A DNA stretch of 64,000 bases from NCBI GenBank assembly GCA_030340625.1, contig JAOPHQ010002849.1, positions 170,001-234,000 on the forward strand, read 5' to 3'. The DNA comes from Merluccius polli (taxonomy: Eukaryota > Chordata > Actinopteri > Gadiformes > Merlucciidae). The notes under the pieces were generated by a model that made no database searches, was not told the origin of the DNA, and worked only from the letters and a program-made list of their open reading frames with translations. The stretch's first letter is position 1. Every line of letters starts with the position of its first letter. Of the stretch, positions 53,755-62,867 are shown piece by piece. Position numbers and translations under genes: made by a program.

Positions 53755-54460
53755 TTTGGTACCAGTAGCTGCTCGACTATCTCACTGTCCACCATCTTTA
53801 ATCACCCGGTAAAGCAACCCATTTGTGATAGTGAAGTGTGGGTATGACAGCAGGGCCCCTGGTTTCTGGTCTACCCCATCTAGCACCCTGACATTTCTCA
53901 ATGCAGTAGATAATGTGGGGTCATTTAACTGTGCTGTACCATACTGTCCTAACAAAGGGGCGTAAATGGCTACAGGGTCATCTACTTCACCTGCCAACTC
54001 TGGGCTGTTCTCTGGCAGTGGCTCCTCTTCTCTCTCTGAGGCTGGCTCTGGATCATCAGAAAACTCATTAAACAGGACATCTGCAGGAGAAGACTGAGCC
54101 ATTGACAGGGCACCACTTGAGGTTGTATTTTTCAGTTTTTTCCATCTTAGTTGGGCTTCCTCCCTGGACCGGGAAATATGTATTTTGTTCCCGAGTTTAT
54201 GAAACAGAGGACAGTCCCATCCTATCAACAGCTGCACTGGCAGGTTTGGGAGGACCCCTACTCTTACCTCAAATTGACCCTGGGTTGTGATTAATATTAG
54301 TGTTGTAGTGGGATATTCTTTAGTATCCTCGTGCACACAGGAGATCAGACGAATGTCTTTCTAGGACCAATCGGTTTAATTTATCAAAGACTGATGAACT
54401 AATGCAATTGCCCCCCAGCAAAGCCACCACGTCTTTGTTATTTAGCTTGACTGGACTGGT
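53755..54460 (-). pseudogene. Gmr1-like protease and integrase N-terminal region
   Basis: From 54460 downward the frame carries V-K-L-N-N-K-D-V-V-A-L-L-G-G-N-C (aspartic protease active-site region; the D-S/T-G is lost), then L-L-I-G-W-D-C-P-L-F, an acidic linker and Y-P-H-F-T-I-T-N-G-L-L-Y-R-V-I. The last is the start of the integrase zinc-binding region. A one-base shift occurs at about 54335. Confidence 0.75.
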
Positions 54461-54466
54461 AATGAC

Positions 54467-55797
54467 TAGGGTTGAGTACCGAGAACCGAGTGGTACTGGT
54501 GGCAAAATGGTCAGTTCTACCCGGACCGAATGACATTTTTTTCGGTGCCTCATTTCAGTTACGCAACAATCCTCTCGCCCTCTTGTGGTCAGGAAAGTTG
54601 CAGAGGCCTTTCCTCTCTACTGCTGCCCAGCTGCAGCCATCATGTCTAAAGTAAAACGATCTAAGGTATGGCTTTACTGAAACAAAAAATGACAGCAGCA
54701 CATGTAACAAGTGCAATAAAACTATTTTGTATAAGGGGGTAAATACCTCCAATTTGATGAAACACTTGACGCTGCACAACATAAATATAACATCACATTT
54801 GTGGTGAAATGGCGGACGGTGGAACAACCAAAGTAAAGCCAATCTTTGATGACTACTTATATCTGCGTATGCTACGTTTTAGCTGCATTGAGTATACTAC
54901 CTGAATAAACCTCATGTCACGACTTGCCAGGCGATCCAGTCAGGCTACCAACCCAGTTCGCTTTTCTCAACACATACTACAGAATTTGTATCTGCTTTCA
55001 TGTCTCCATTATAGACTAAATTAATGAATAAACTCACGGTTTTCCTCCTAATGTTTTCTTCTACTCCCCCCTCCACCCTGATGTCAACCCCTGCTGTCGG
55101 TACTTCTTTGTGCGAAGCAATACTCAAACTATGGTATTACTATGCAATGCACATCATTACAATAGCTTTTGCCTGTTCCCAAATAAAAGTATGCCAATTT
55201 CACTTTACCTTCTTAGTGAACATGCTTTTTTCTTATTTCCAAAATGTTTATCATTTCTTCGCAGAGATTTTCAAACAAATGCGGTCTTGTGTTGTTTGTG
55301 GTTGCTAGGCTTTGAGGAAACGGAACACGATCCGGTTTGTTTTTGCGACAACTACGCAAACATAATACCACTACTACATAATACCAAACACTAGGGTGGG
55401 AAAAGTTGTCTACAGCCACTATAAGTTATTCTATAATGTATTATTACAAATGGAAAGAGTAACCGAAACTATAAACAAAGACACCATTTTTTTAATAACC
55501 TACAGTGACAATTTTATTTGTTTAAATAGGTCTATGCTCATGTCTTACCAAATAAGGTACCATTAAAAATGGAAGCATTTTAACAATTGAATCAGTTGGT
55601 CTATATTTTAAAGAAGGTGTCATAGGCTTCTGGCACTGTTAGGAACTGGTACCTTTTCAAAGAATCAGTGTTGGCATGGCATTTCTATAAAAAAGAAAAG
55701 AAAAAATGATCGATCAGAACCGTTTAGGAACCGGCATCGTTTTACAGGAATCGAAATCGAACCAGAATCGAAATATTTCAAACGATACCCAACCCTA
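54467..55797. mobile_element. Full-length non-autonomous hAT, 1331 bp
   Basis: The left end TAGGGTTGAGTACCGAG and right end GGGTATCG-type (CGATACCCAACCCTA) are inverted. Flanks GTAATGAC (54459-54466) and GTAATGAT (55798-55805) are a 7/8 target duplication. There is no transposase. Related copies are 7911-8561 plus 14494-14986 and a fragment at 60600-61045. It is inserted within the Gmr1-like protease. Confidence 0.88.
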
Positions 55798-55999
55798 GTA
55801 ATGATGTACAATCTATATGCTGTCTAAGGATGGCATATATATTGGATGCCTCCTTGGGCTGTATGCATCAGTACATCAGCTTTGCTACACTGCCATGACA
55901 CATGGCCAGGTTCCCCACACCGATCACTTTCTTACTTCCCAGGTAACTGCCACTTTTCTAGGTTCCCCCTCTCCTTGAGGGGTCTAACCTGGTGTTATG

Positions 56000-56690
56000 G
56001 TGGGGTAGGCCTATTATTGAGGGATCTTCTTGGCTGGGTCTATGGGTCCGGTGGGAACCGTCATGTAGTAGTTGGCTCTTTCCGTAGCATGTCTGTTGCC
56101 TGGTACTGTTCTCATCCCCTTCCAGGTCACCAGCTGTGTTGGGGAAACGTTGGCTAATAATCTTTTTAGCCTAAGGTTTTGTCCATTACAATAGTCCCTA
56201 CAACCTCTGCTGCTGAGTTTGTCCCTGGTTCCAGCCATTTCTTGGTTATGCGTATGAGCTCATACAGTTGGGTACGAGGTGGTTGCTCATTGTTACAACC
56301 CCAGGTGTGGGGTTGCCACATTGCATGCATGCCACATTTTGTGAGCCCCAATCTACTCAGTACCTCAGTCACAGTTATTGGCAACTGTGGGGTCTAAATC
56401 CTGAGAAGCTTTTTAGGCCTCCCCAGGGAGAAAATGGGCCAGTAGTCCCACCCATTGCTCTTTGAGCCACCTCTCCCATGTTGCAGTTGTTTCAAATGCA
56501 TCGTCCCCAGGGCCCATTCTGGAAATAAAGTCAGCCCTGATTGACCCTAGATGGGCTTGTTCCTGTTGCATGTTGAACTTTTCCACCTTAAGCTTGTTGG
56601 CGTTCTTCTGCTCCTTTCAATCAGCAGCTTTAATATCTCTTCCATGTCGTCGTCAGTGTTTAATTCCACAAAAAGAACAGTAAGTTGCTC
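56000..56690 (-). pseudogene. Gmr1-like gag with SCAN-like capsid region
   Basis: Minus-strand frames give in order F-I-S-R-M-G-P-G-D-D-A-F, a W-x-x-L-L-A-H-F-L-P-G-E-A block, V-L-S-R-L-G-L-T-K and Q-P-P-R-T-Q-L-Y-E-L-I-R-I-T-K-K-W-L-E-P, then A-A-E-V-V-G-T-I-V-M-D-K. The P-R-x-x-L-x-E-L-x-x-x-x-x-x-W-L-x-P core with the following helix is the SCAN-type fold. SCAN domains of vertebrate zinc-finger proteins are held to descend from Gmr1-like capsids. Three frameshifts or stops make it inactive. Confidence 0.75.
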
Positions 56691-57059
56691 CAGCTCTGAA
56701 CACTGGTGATTGATTTGCAACAACACTACTTTCCTGCATTCTCCACCATATGTGATGACACATGGGAGACTGGTTACTCCTAGTAGTGTCCTTTGTAGTG
56801 TGGGTGACTAGAGAAAGTACAAAACCAATTTTAAAGGTATTATATGTAACAATGACACCAGGCGTTGGGTAAATGGGTACTGCAGTCCAAATTCACAATA
56901 GTAGAGAGAGTTGTCTCTTCTCCCCAGACTCGAAGCCAGGTTGAGGACACTGAATGTACATGAGCGCAAAATATTGTATTATTCTATGTTGAGAATAACA
57001 AGCAACGACGAGTCCTACACTCTAGTTGATCAGCTAATGTATATGTTTGCAATGCTTAC

Positions 57060-57315
57060 CTGTTCAGGAGATAATTAGCCAACTCAGCATCCATCTTGAT
57101 ATCCTTCTGGGCTCTAAGCTGTCTCCATCTTTCAAATGCAACTCCAAGATGTTTTAGCACGGCTCTGGTCATGAAGCTTTTTCAAAATAGAACAAGGCTT
57201 TTTAGGTTGGGTAGAATCTAGTGCAATCTCAATTGATCCAGTTTGTTTGCTTGCTTTCATTGCTGCAATACGCTGTGTTTGTGTGCCAATTTGTTTCATA
57301 TCTGACAACCCGGGG
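57060..57315 (-). pseudogene. THAP-associated gene exon, frameshifted
   Basis: After an acceptor-like ...TTGTCAG the minus frame reads K-Q-I-G-T-Q-T-Q-R-I-A-A, a lysine/serine stretch and K-K-L-H-D-Q-S-R-A-K-T. A one-base shift (near 57160) leads into H-L-G-V-A-F-E-R-W-R-Q-L-R and E-L-A-N-Y-L-L-N-R before a strong GTAAGC donor. A GTQT linker and this helical segment are familiar from uncharacterised multi-copy fish genes with THAP domains. No flanking exon is assigned with confidence; 57440-57500 has the E-K-A-L-R-E-M-F motif shared with 43740-43800. Confidence 0.5.
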
Positions 57316-57660
57316 TGTCGAAATGGGTAGTGGGCAGAGTCAATTCCGAGAATAGTGAATCGCACAGGCCAAAACAACAGACCCGGAATTGAACGGAAAT
57401 TCTGGGTCGGAGAAGACAGTATTTCGACATGGCATGTTTCCTTAACCTCTTCACACTTCCTTTACATTAAACATTTCCCTCAGAGCCTTTTCTCTCAAAG
57501 CATGGCATTGTTAGCCTTATATAGGCCAACTGGTCCTATTCACAAAATAGCGAAATGGCAGCTATTTGGCTATTTACACCCCCCAAAACACACACACACG
57601 GCATGTAGCTGGTTAAAGCTACTGTTGACGCTGTTGTATTTTCATAAATTGCTAATTTAA
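57316..57660. other. No gene assigned
   Basis: It contains the short segment shared with 43.7 kb, mentioned above. The rest is unassigned. Confidence 0.4.
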
Positions 57661-57735
57661 GCTGGCTAAATGGTTTAGTTTAGGTATTAGGTTAGAGATG
57701 GTTAAGTTTAGGTGTTAGGTTAGAAATAATAATAA
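57660..57735. repeat. TTAGGT-rich minisatellite, left part
   Basis: The unit is roughly TTAGGTTAGAGATGGTTAAG plus TTTAGGTGTTAGG. It resumes at 59205-59360, so the L2 copy was inserted into it. Confidence 0.8.
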
Positions 57736-59204
57736 TAATAATAATAATAATACATTTTATTTATAAGCGCTTTTACAGGTGCTCAAAGACACTTTACATT
57801 TAAAACTCACAGTATAAAAAAATAGCAATAATAATAAAAGTGCAATACATAGATACACACAGTGAAGGAAAACCATAAGAACAGTAATTAAAACTTAACA
57901 GATAAAATCAAACATTAAAAGCTAATTTAAAAAGATGGGTTTTGAGCTGAGTTTTGAAGTTGTTGATGTTGGTGCAGTCTCGGATGGGTTTGGGGAGTGA
58001 GTTCCAGAGGGAGGGGGCAGCGATGGAAAAGGCTCTGTCACCCCAGGTTCGGTGCTTGGTTCGTGTCGGTGGTGAGAGGAGATTTCCATGAGATGAGCGG
58101 AGGTTGCGGGAAGGGGTGTGGTGGTGGAGCAGGTCTGAGAGGTAGGAGGGAGCCTGGTTATTGAGTGCTTTGTGTGTGAGAAGGAGGATTTTGAACTGAA
58201 TGCGGTGGGTGATGGGGAGCCAGTGTAGGTTTTGGAGGACAGGGGTGATGTGGTCTCGGGAGCGGGTGTGAGTGAGCAGGCGGGCAGCAGAGTTTTGGAT
58301 GTATTGAAGTTTATTGAGGACTTTGGATGATGAACCGTAGAGGATGCTATTGCAGTAGTCCAGTCTGGATGTGATGAAGGCGTGAATGAGGGTTTCAGCA
58401 GCAGAGAAGGTGAGTGAGGGGCGGAGACGGGCAATGTTCTTGAGGTGGAAGAAAGCAGTCCTGGTGATGTGGTTGATGTGGTGGTCAAATTTCAGCTGGC
58501 TGTCGAAGATGACTTCGAGGTTGCGGATGTGTGGGGAGGGGGACAGAGTGCAGTTGTCGAAGGTGAGGCTGAAGTTATGGGTGGACGTAGTGCGGGGTGT
58601 GGGGTTGATGATGATTATGTCCGATTTATCACTGCACAGTTGGAGATAGTTTCTTTGCATCCATGATTTGATTTCAGTCAGACAGTTGGTGAGTTTGGAG
58701 TGGGTGGTGTTAGTGATGGTTTTGGTGGAGATGTAGAGCTGGATGTCGTCAGCGTAGCAGTGGAACTGAAGGCCATGGTGACGGATTATTTTGCCGAGGG
58801 GAAGTATGTAGAGGATGAAAAGGAGGGGACCAAGCACCGAACCCTGGGCGACGCCTTGGGACAGAGGAGCGGTGGAGGAGGTGCAGTTGTTGATGCTGAT
58901 GAACTGGTGCCGGTTGGTGAGGTAAGAGTGAAACCAGGAGAGAGCTGTGCCGGTGATGTGGAGGGATGATTCCAGTCGGGAGAGCAGGATGGAGTGGTTG
59001 ATGGTGTCGAAGGCAGCTGTGAGGTCCAGAAGGATGAGGATGGTGAGATTACCGGAGTCAGAGGAAAGGAGGAGATCGTTGGTGACCTTGAGGAGGGCTG
59101 TTTCAGTGCTGTGTTTTGAGCGGAGACCGGATTGGAATTTTTCAAAGAGGTTATTGGCGGTGAGGTGGGTTCTGAGTTGAGAAGCAATGGTGCGTTCCAA
59201 TGGT
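57736..59204 (-). mobile_element. 5'-truncated L2 LINE
   Basis: Reverse transcriptase and C-terminal region only, followed (in element orientation) by a 3' UTR with AAAGTGTCTTTGAGCACCTG and a (TTA)n tail (57726-57760 on plus as AAT repeats). It is flanked on both sides by the same minisatellite, which fixes the insertion limits. The 3' end resembles the orphan tail at 24440-24530. Confidence 0.88.
57908..59200 (-). CDS. L2 reverse transcriptase, 5'-truncated but open
   Basis: The 430-residue open frame begins inside the RT domain: L-F-E-K-F-Q-S-G-L-R-S-K-H-S-T-E-T-A, L-L-D-L-T-A-A-F-D-T-I-N-H, G-V-A-Q-G-S-V-L-G-P-L-L-F and H-C-Y-A-D-D (YADD near residue 149). It continues through the C-terminal domain with N-S-A-A-R-L-L-T and H-W-L-P-I-T-H-R to the stop. 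There is no endonuclease and no ORF1, so it cannot move autonomously. The lack of stops suggests a fairly young insertion. It differs in sequence from the 17.7-kb L2. Confidence 0.88.
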   Translation of the reverse strand: MERTIASQLRTHLTANNLFEKFQSGLRSKHSTETALLKVTNDLLLSSDSGNLTILILLDLTAAFDTINHSILLSRLESSLHITGTALSWFHSYLTNRHQFISINNCTSSTAPLSQGVAQGSVLGPLLFILYILPLGKIIRHHGLQFHCYADDIQLYISTKTITNTTHSKLTNCLTEIKSWMQRNYLQLCSDKSDIIIINPTPRTTSTHNFSLTFDNCTLSPSPHIRNLEVIFDSQLKFDHHINHITRTAFFHLKNIARLRPSLTFSAAETLIHAFITSRLDYCNSILYGSSSKVLNKLQYIQNSAARLLTHTRSRDHITPVLQNLHWLPITHRIQFKILLLTHKALNNQAPSYLSDLLHHHTPSRNLRSSHGNLLSPPTRTKHRTWGDRAFSIAAPSLWNSLPKPIRDCTNINNFKTQLKTHLFKLAFNV

Positions 59205-59360
59205 TAATTTTAGGTATTAGGTTAGGGATGGTTAAGTTTAGGTTTTACGTTACTGATGCTTAAGTTTAGGAATTAGGTTAGAGATGGTTAAGTTTAGGTT
59301 TTAGGTTACAGATGCTTAAGTTTAGGAATTACGTTAGAGATGGTCAAGTTTAGGGTTAGG
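59205..59360. repeat. TTAGGT-rich minisatellite, right part
   Basis: About five degenerate units of GATGGTTAAGTTTAGGTTTT/AGGTTA type, matching 57660-57735 across the L2 insertion. Confidence 0.8.
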
Positions 59361-60600
59361 GCGGAACTTGCCTTCATCATCGTAGGAAAAAAATATTGCA
59401 AACATCTGTTGAATCCGCTATTGCTATAGTATTAAATGAACTGGAAGGTATATTTTCTCCAAAAGAAAAATAAACAGCTGTTACCACATGGGTTATTCCA
59501 ACCTAGGTGTAAATAGCCACATTGGCTATCCACCCACTGGAGAAATACTCATAAAAATCCCCTTCTGAAAGCTTCATCCACTCACACAAAGGAGTTTTTT
59601 TCGGTAGAATATCTCTGCAACAAAACAGATAAAGGCTTAACTCTGCTGCTTGCAGTTTCTGGTTTCCGGCCCAGGCTCTGTGCCATCTACAACTTCTGTT
59701 ATAACAAAGTATGACTGCTGGATCTGAGATTAATTCTACGATAACGTTTTTTTTTTTTTTCAATTTGCTACCACCAAAACTCAATTCTGACCCAGGAAAA
59801 ACCCTGATATCATGTTGACTATTATGATGGATTATGTTTACCATACAAGATTAATAACAAGTAAAGCTTTTGTTGAAAAATACCAGCTGGCCACTCCACT
59901 GCTTAATGGAGATTGTCAGTTGCTCTCTGACTGATGGATGTCTTCTCATCTTTTTCTTCATGTAATCCTGCAATTCATTTTGGCTTTGTAAGCAGCTGCT
60001 ACATGCACAGTGCCATACTAGAGCTACATTAGTTGACAATGACACAAATGGAATGTAAACTCCATTCACTCAGATTGCTGTAGTTCTATCATCAATTCAG
60101 AGTTGAATTCATCACAGAACAGGCCTTTACATCCACAGCAATCTGATGTATCCATTATATTCAATGACTCTCGTTTGCACTCCTGCTATGTTGCACTACT
60201 GCCTTTGTAATGCACTGTACTGCCTACATCACTTTATGCACTGTTTTGCACGTTTGGTTAGATGCTAAACTACATTTGGTTGTCTAGTACTTTTAAAGTC
60301 CTGTGGACAACTTTTTGCTTTAACATATCAGTAAATACGTAAAGTAAATAAGTAAATGTTGATTGCACAGTGTAATGGCTACAGAATAATGACACCATCA
60401 GTGTTTAGATTAGTTCCCTTAGCTTCCCTATAAGCTTCGCTTTCACTATGCAATAATGTCTGCCACCGGGTATGATCTCCCGGGAAAAATTAAGGCTCTA
60501 TTTACGGCACAAAGAAAACGCATCAACCATTGCACGTGCAGCCAAACCAGGAGGAATAGTGCTTTTATTTAACCGATAGCTATCGGTAGCTATCCCGCAT
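59361..60600. other. No gene seen
   Basis: Only short unassigned frames. A segment at about 60180-60350 (TGCACTGT-rich, with CTTTTAAAGTCCTGTGG) resembles a LINE 3' UTR but has no coding neighbour. Confidence 0.4.
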
Positions 60601-61045
60601 TAGCTATCTCCAGTAGTGGAAATGGTGGACAGTGGAACAACCGAAGTAAAGCCAATCTGATGACATTACTTATATCTGCGTGCTACGTTTTTGCATTGAG
60701 TATACTACCTGAATAAACCTCATGTCGTGACTCACCAGGCGATCCAGTCAGGCTACCAACCCAGTTCGATTTTCTCAACACATACTAAATAATTTGTATC
60801 CGCTTTCATGTCTCCATTATAGACTAAATTAATTAATAAACTCATGGTTTTCTCCTCTCTCCACCCTGATGCCAACCCTTGCTGCCGATACTTGTTTGTG
60901 CAAAGCAATACTCAAACTATGGTATTACTATGCAATGCACATCATTATAATAGCTTTTGCCTGTTCCCAAATAAAAGTATGCCAATTTCACTTTACCTCC
61001 TCAGTGAACATGCATCTTTCTTTATTATTTCCAAATAGTGAGGGC
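60601..61045. mobile_element. Internal fragment of the non-autonomous hAT
   Basis: It matches about 54800-55250 of the full-length copy (shared GAATAAACCTCATGTC, GGCTACCAACCCAGTTCG, CTCAAACTATGGTATTACTA). Both ends are missing. Confidence 0.8.
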
Positions 61046-61590
61046 AAAATCTGGGAAGTAAATCCTTAACAAGAAATTTCTTCACAATTGTGTTTGGGAA
61101 GGTGTGTAACATCATGTCTTAAAATGTTGAAATTCAACTCCTGTGGGAAACCTCCGAAAAAATTGCTCAAAGTTGGGGTACACATAACCAATTTTTGAAA
61201 AATCTAAAATCTTAAATTTGGCTTTAAGTAACTTGCGAGGGGTCAAATTAGGGGTTTTTCATGATTCTGAGTTGATTGCATCGTTTTTCACCAAAAACCA
61301 CTCCTTAGTGCAAAAACAGCCACCCCCACTTTCCCCACTCACTGCTTTTTTAGCCTTCATTCGCGAATAAAGGGTTCCAAACCCCCCCGTGTCCCCAAAA
61401 ACAAAACAAAAAAAACAAAATAAAATTAACCCAGTTCACACCATGAAAAATGTTATATTTTTTCTATTTTTCTAAAGCAGTAGCCTCGTGGAAAGGTAAT
61501 AATTGTCAGGGTCGCATTAGTTTTTCACTAAAATTGCTCCTTAGTGGAAAAACAGACATCTGAATTTTTGAGTAGTGTTATTCATTTATT
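61046..61590. other. No gene seen
   Basis: A/T-rich sequence. The AACAAAAAAAACAAAATAAAA run at about 61405-61425 may be an element tail. Confidence 0.4.
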
Positions 61591-61630
61591 TCATCATCTT
61601 GTATAATACTGGTCCACTCTGTCACATGCT

Positions 61631-62152
61631 TCATGTGTCGTTGTCTGAGTCTTCTCCAAACTGAACATCATCATTAACACAATTCTTGCACGTAATGCCT
61701 TTGCAAACTCCACATGCCGAGATACACTTGACACCATTCTTTTTGCAGCTGCACCGGCGGTCGCTGCAATCTCCATTGCAGTTGCAGACTGTGAACTGGA
61801 GAAGCTCCTCAGGAGCCATGGGATCTAGTGTTGGAACTGGCTCATATCCCTGAACACCTAATGTTGTCTTGAGAAGGATCCAGTCCCGGGTTTGTAAGTA
61901 TGCATGGAGAGAGTGCTGTGCAGCTGCACCCTCTGTTGGAGACAGAGCCTCTGGTTTGATCACCCCAGCTCCTGCTTTCTTTGAGAAGATGCTGTACCGA
62001 ACTGAACTCAAACTCGTACCTGGTGCATGGTAAATGTACTGAAAGATAGCTGTACCAGCTTTAATCACTGCATCCTTAGTTGCCTACTCTAGGCAACTAA
62101 GGATGTATCGAGGAAGATGTCCATGTGTTCATCTATGTCCCCTGCACAAAAC
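61631..62152 (-). pseudogene. CXC-motif gene, last exon, disrupted by a palindrome
   Basis: The acceptor TTTTTTGCAG lies before 62152. The exon opens F-C-A-G-D-I-D-E-H-M-D-I-F-L-D-T-S and then meets a stop inside a 35-bp palindrome (62071-62105). Beyond it the frame resumes A-T-K-D-A-V-I-K-A-G-T-A-I-F-Q-Y-I-Y. It ends with a cysteine cluster C-N-C-N-G-D-C-x4-C-S-C-K-K-x4-C-x3-C-G-x-C and an acidic tail. Such CXC-type clusters close an uncharacterised multi-copy metazoan protein family that I recognise only by pattern. It may be transposon-derived. The function is unknown. Confidence 0.6.
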
Positions 62153-62210
62153 CTGCAAAAAATGCACTTTGAGACTTGTTTTAAATGCAAAGTGCAATAG
62201 AAACAAAATG

Positions 62211-62245
<35 letters not shown>

Positions 62246-62252
62246 TTATAAC

Positions 62253-62357
62253 CTGTCAAATAGAGCTGTTTTCCCATGGCCAGCAATTGCAGAAACTGTA
62301 TCACAACCAGTGAAGGCTGTTAGGGTGTAGCCATAAAGTTTCTTGGATCCCAATAAG
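62253..62357 (-). pseudogene. CXC-motif gene, upstream exon, truncated by an LTR element
   Basis: The frame reads L-Y-G-Y-T-L-T-A-F-T-G-C-D-T-V-S-A-I-A-G-H-G-K-T-A-L-F-D in two overlapping motifs, ending at donor GTTATA. The phase (two bases) matches the next exon. The T-G-C-D-T-x-S motif is characteristic of the same family. The 5' part is cut off by the Gypsy LTR at 62358. A (TTA)n microsatellite (62205-62250) fills the intron. Confidence 0.6.
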
Positions 62358-62856
62358 TGGAAGACAGAGGCCGGGTAGATAGAACAAAGTTTTATTCTAA
62401 ACCCCAAACAAAATTAAAGGCAATGCGGGTCGAGGCAGGAGCGGGTAGGCGAGGTAGGCTAAGCACTGGAGACACCGGAACAACGAGGACCATCCACAGG
62501 TAAGAGATCGAGGTCTGAGGAAGAGGGTAACAAATGGTAAGAATCCAACGAACCAAAAACACGAAAAATAAACTCACGAGACGGAATAGCTACTAGTCGA
62601 GCAACAGGGAGACACTGGTACCGTGTGTGACGGAATACTCTGGCGCTGAAGCGAAGTTAGAGCCGGCCTAATAAAGGAGTCCAAACGATGATCAGAACCA
62701 GGTGTGCCTCGTAAGTGCCCAGCTCCACCGGCCACGCCCCGCACCTGCCCACAACCAATGCGTGCGGAGGAAAACAAAGCAGACCAAGTGCAACACAAAG
62801 CACGGAGAAAACAAAAACACAAACTCCCCGTGTGCAAACATGAGTCAATCACAACA
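62358..62856 (-). mobile_element. 3' LTR of a chromodomain Gypsy element
   Basis: On the minus strand it begins TGTTGTGATTGACTC directly after a purine tract TTGAGGGGGGG (polypurine primer, about 62862-62872). It ends ...GTCTTCCA, with AATAAAACTTTG as a polyadenylation-type signal about 40 bp earlier. The 5' LTR lies outside the window, so the target duplication cannot be checked. Confidence 0.8.
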
Positions 62857-62867
62857 ATACCCCCCCC

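Noticed and set aside
58386..59180. Several plus-strand ORFs opposite the 58-kb L2
   Set aside because: Shadows of the minus-strand reverse transcriptase.
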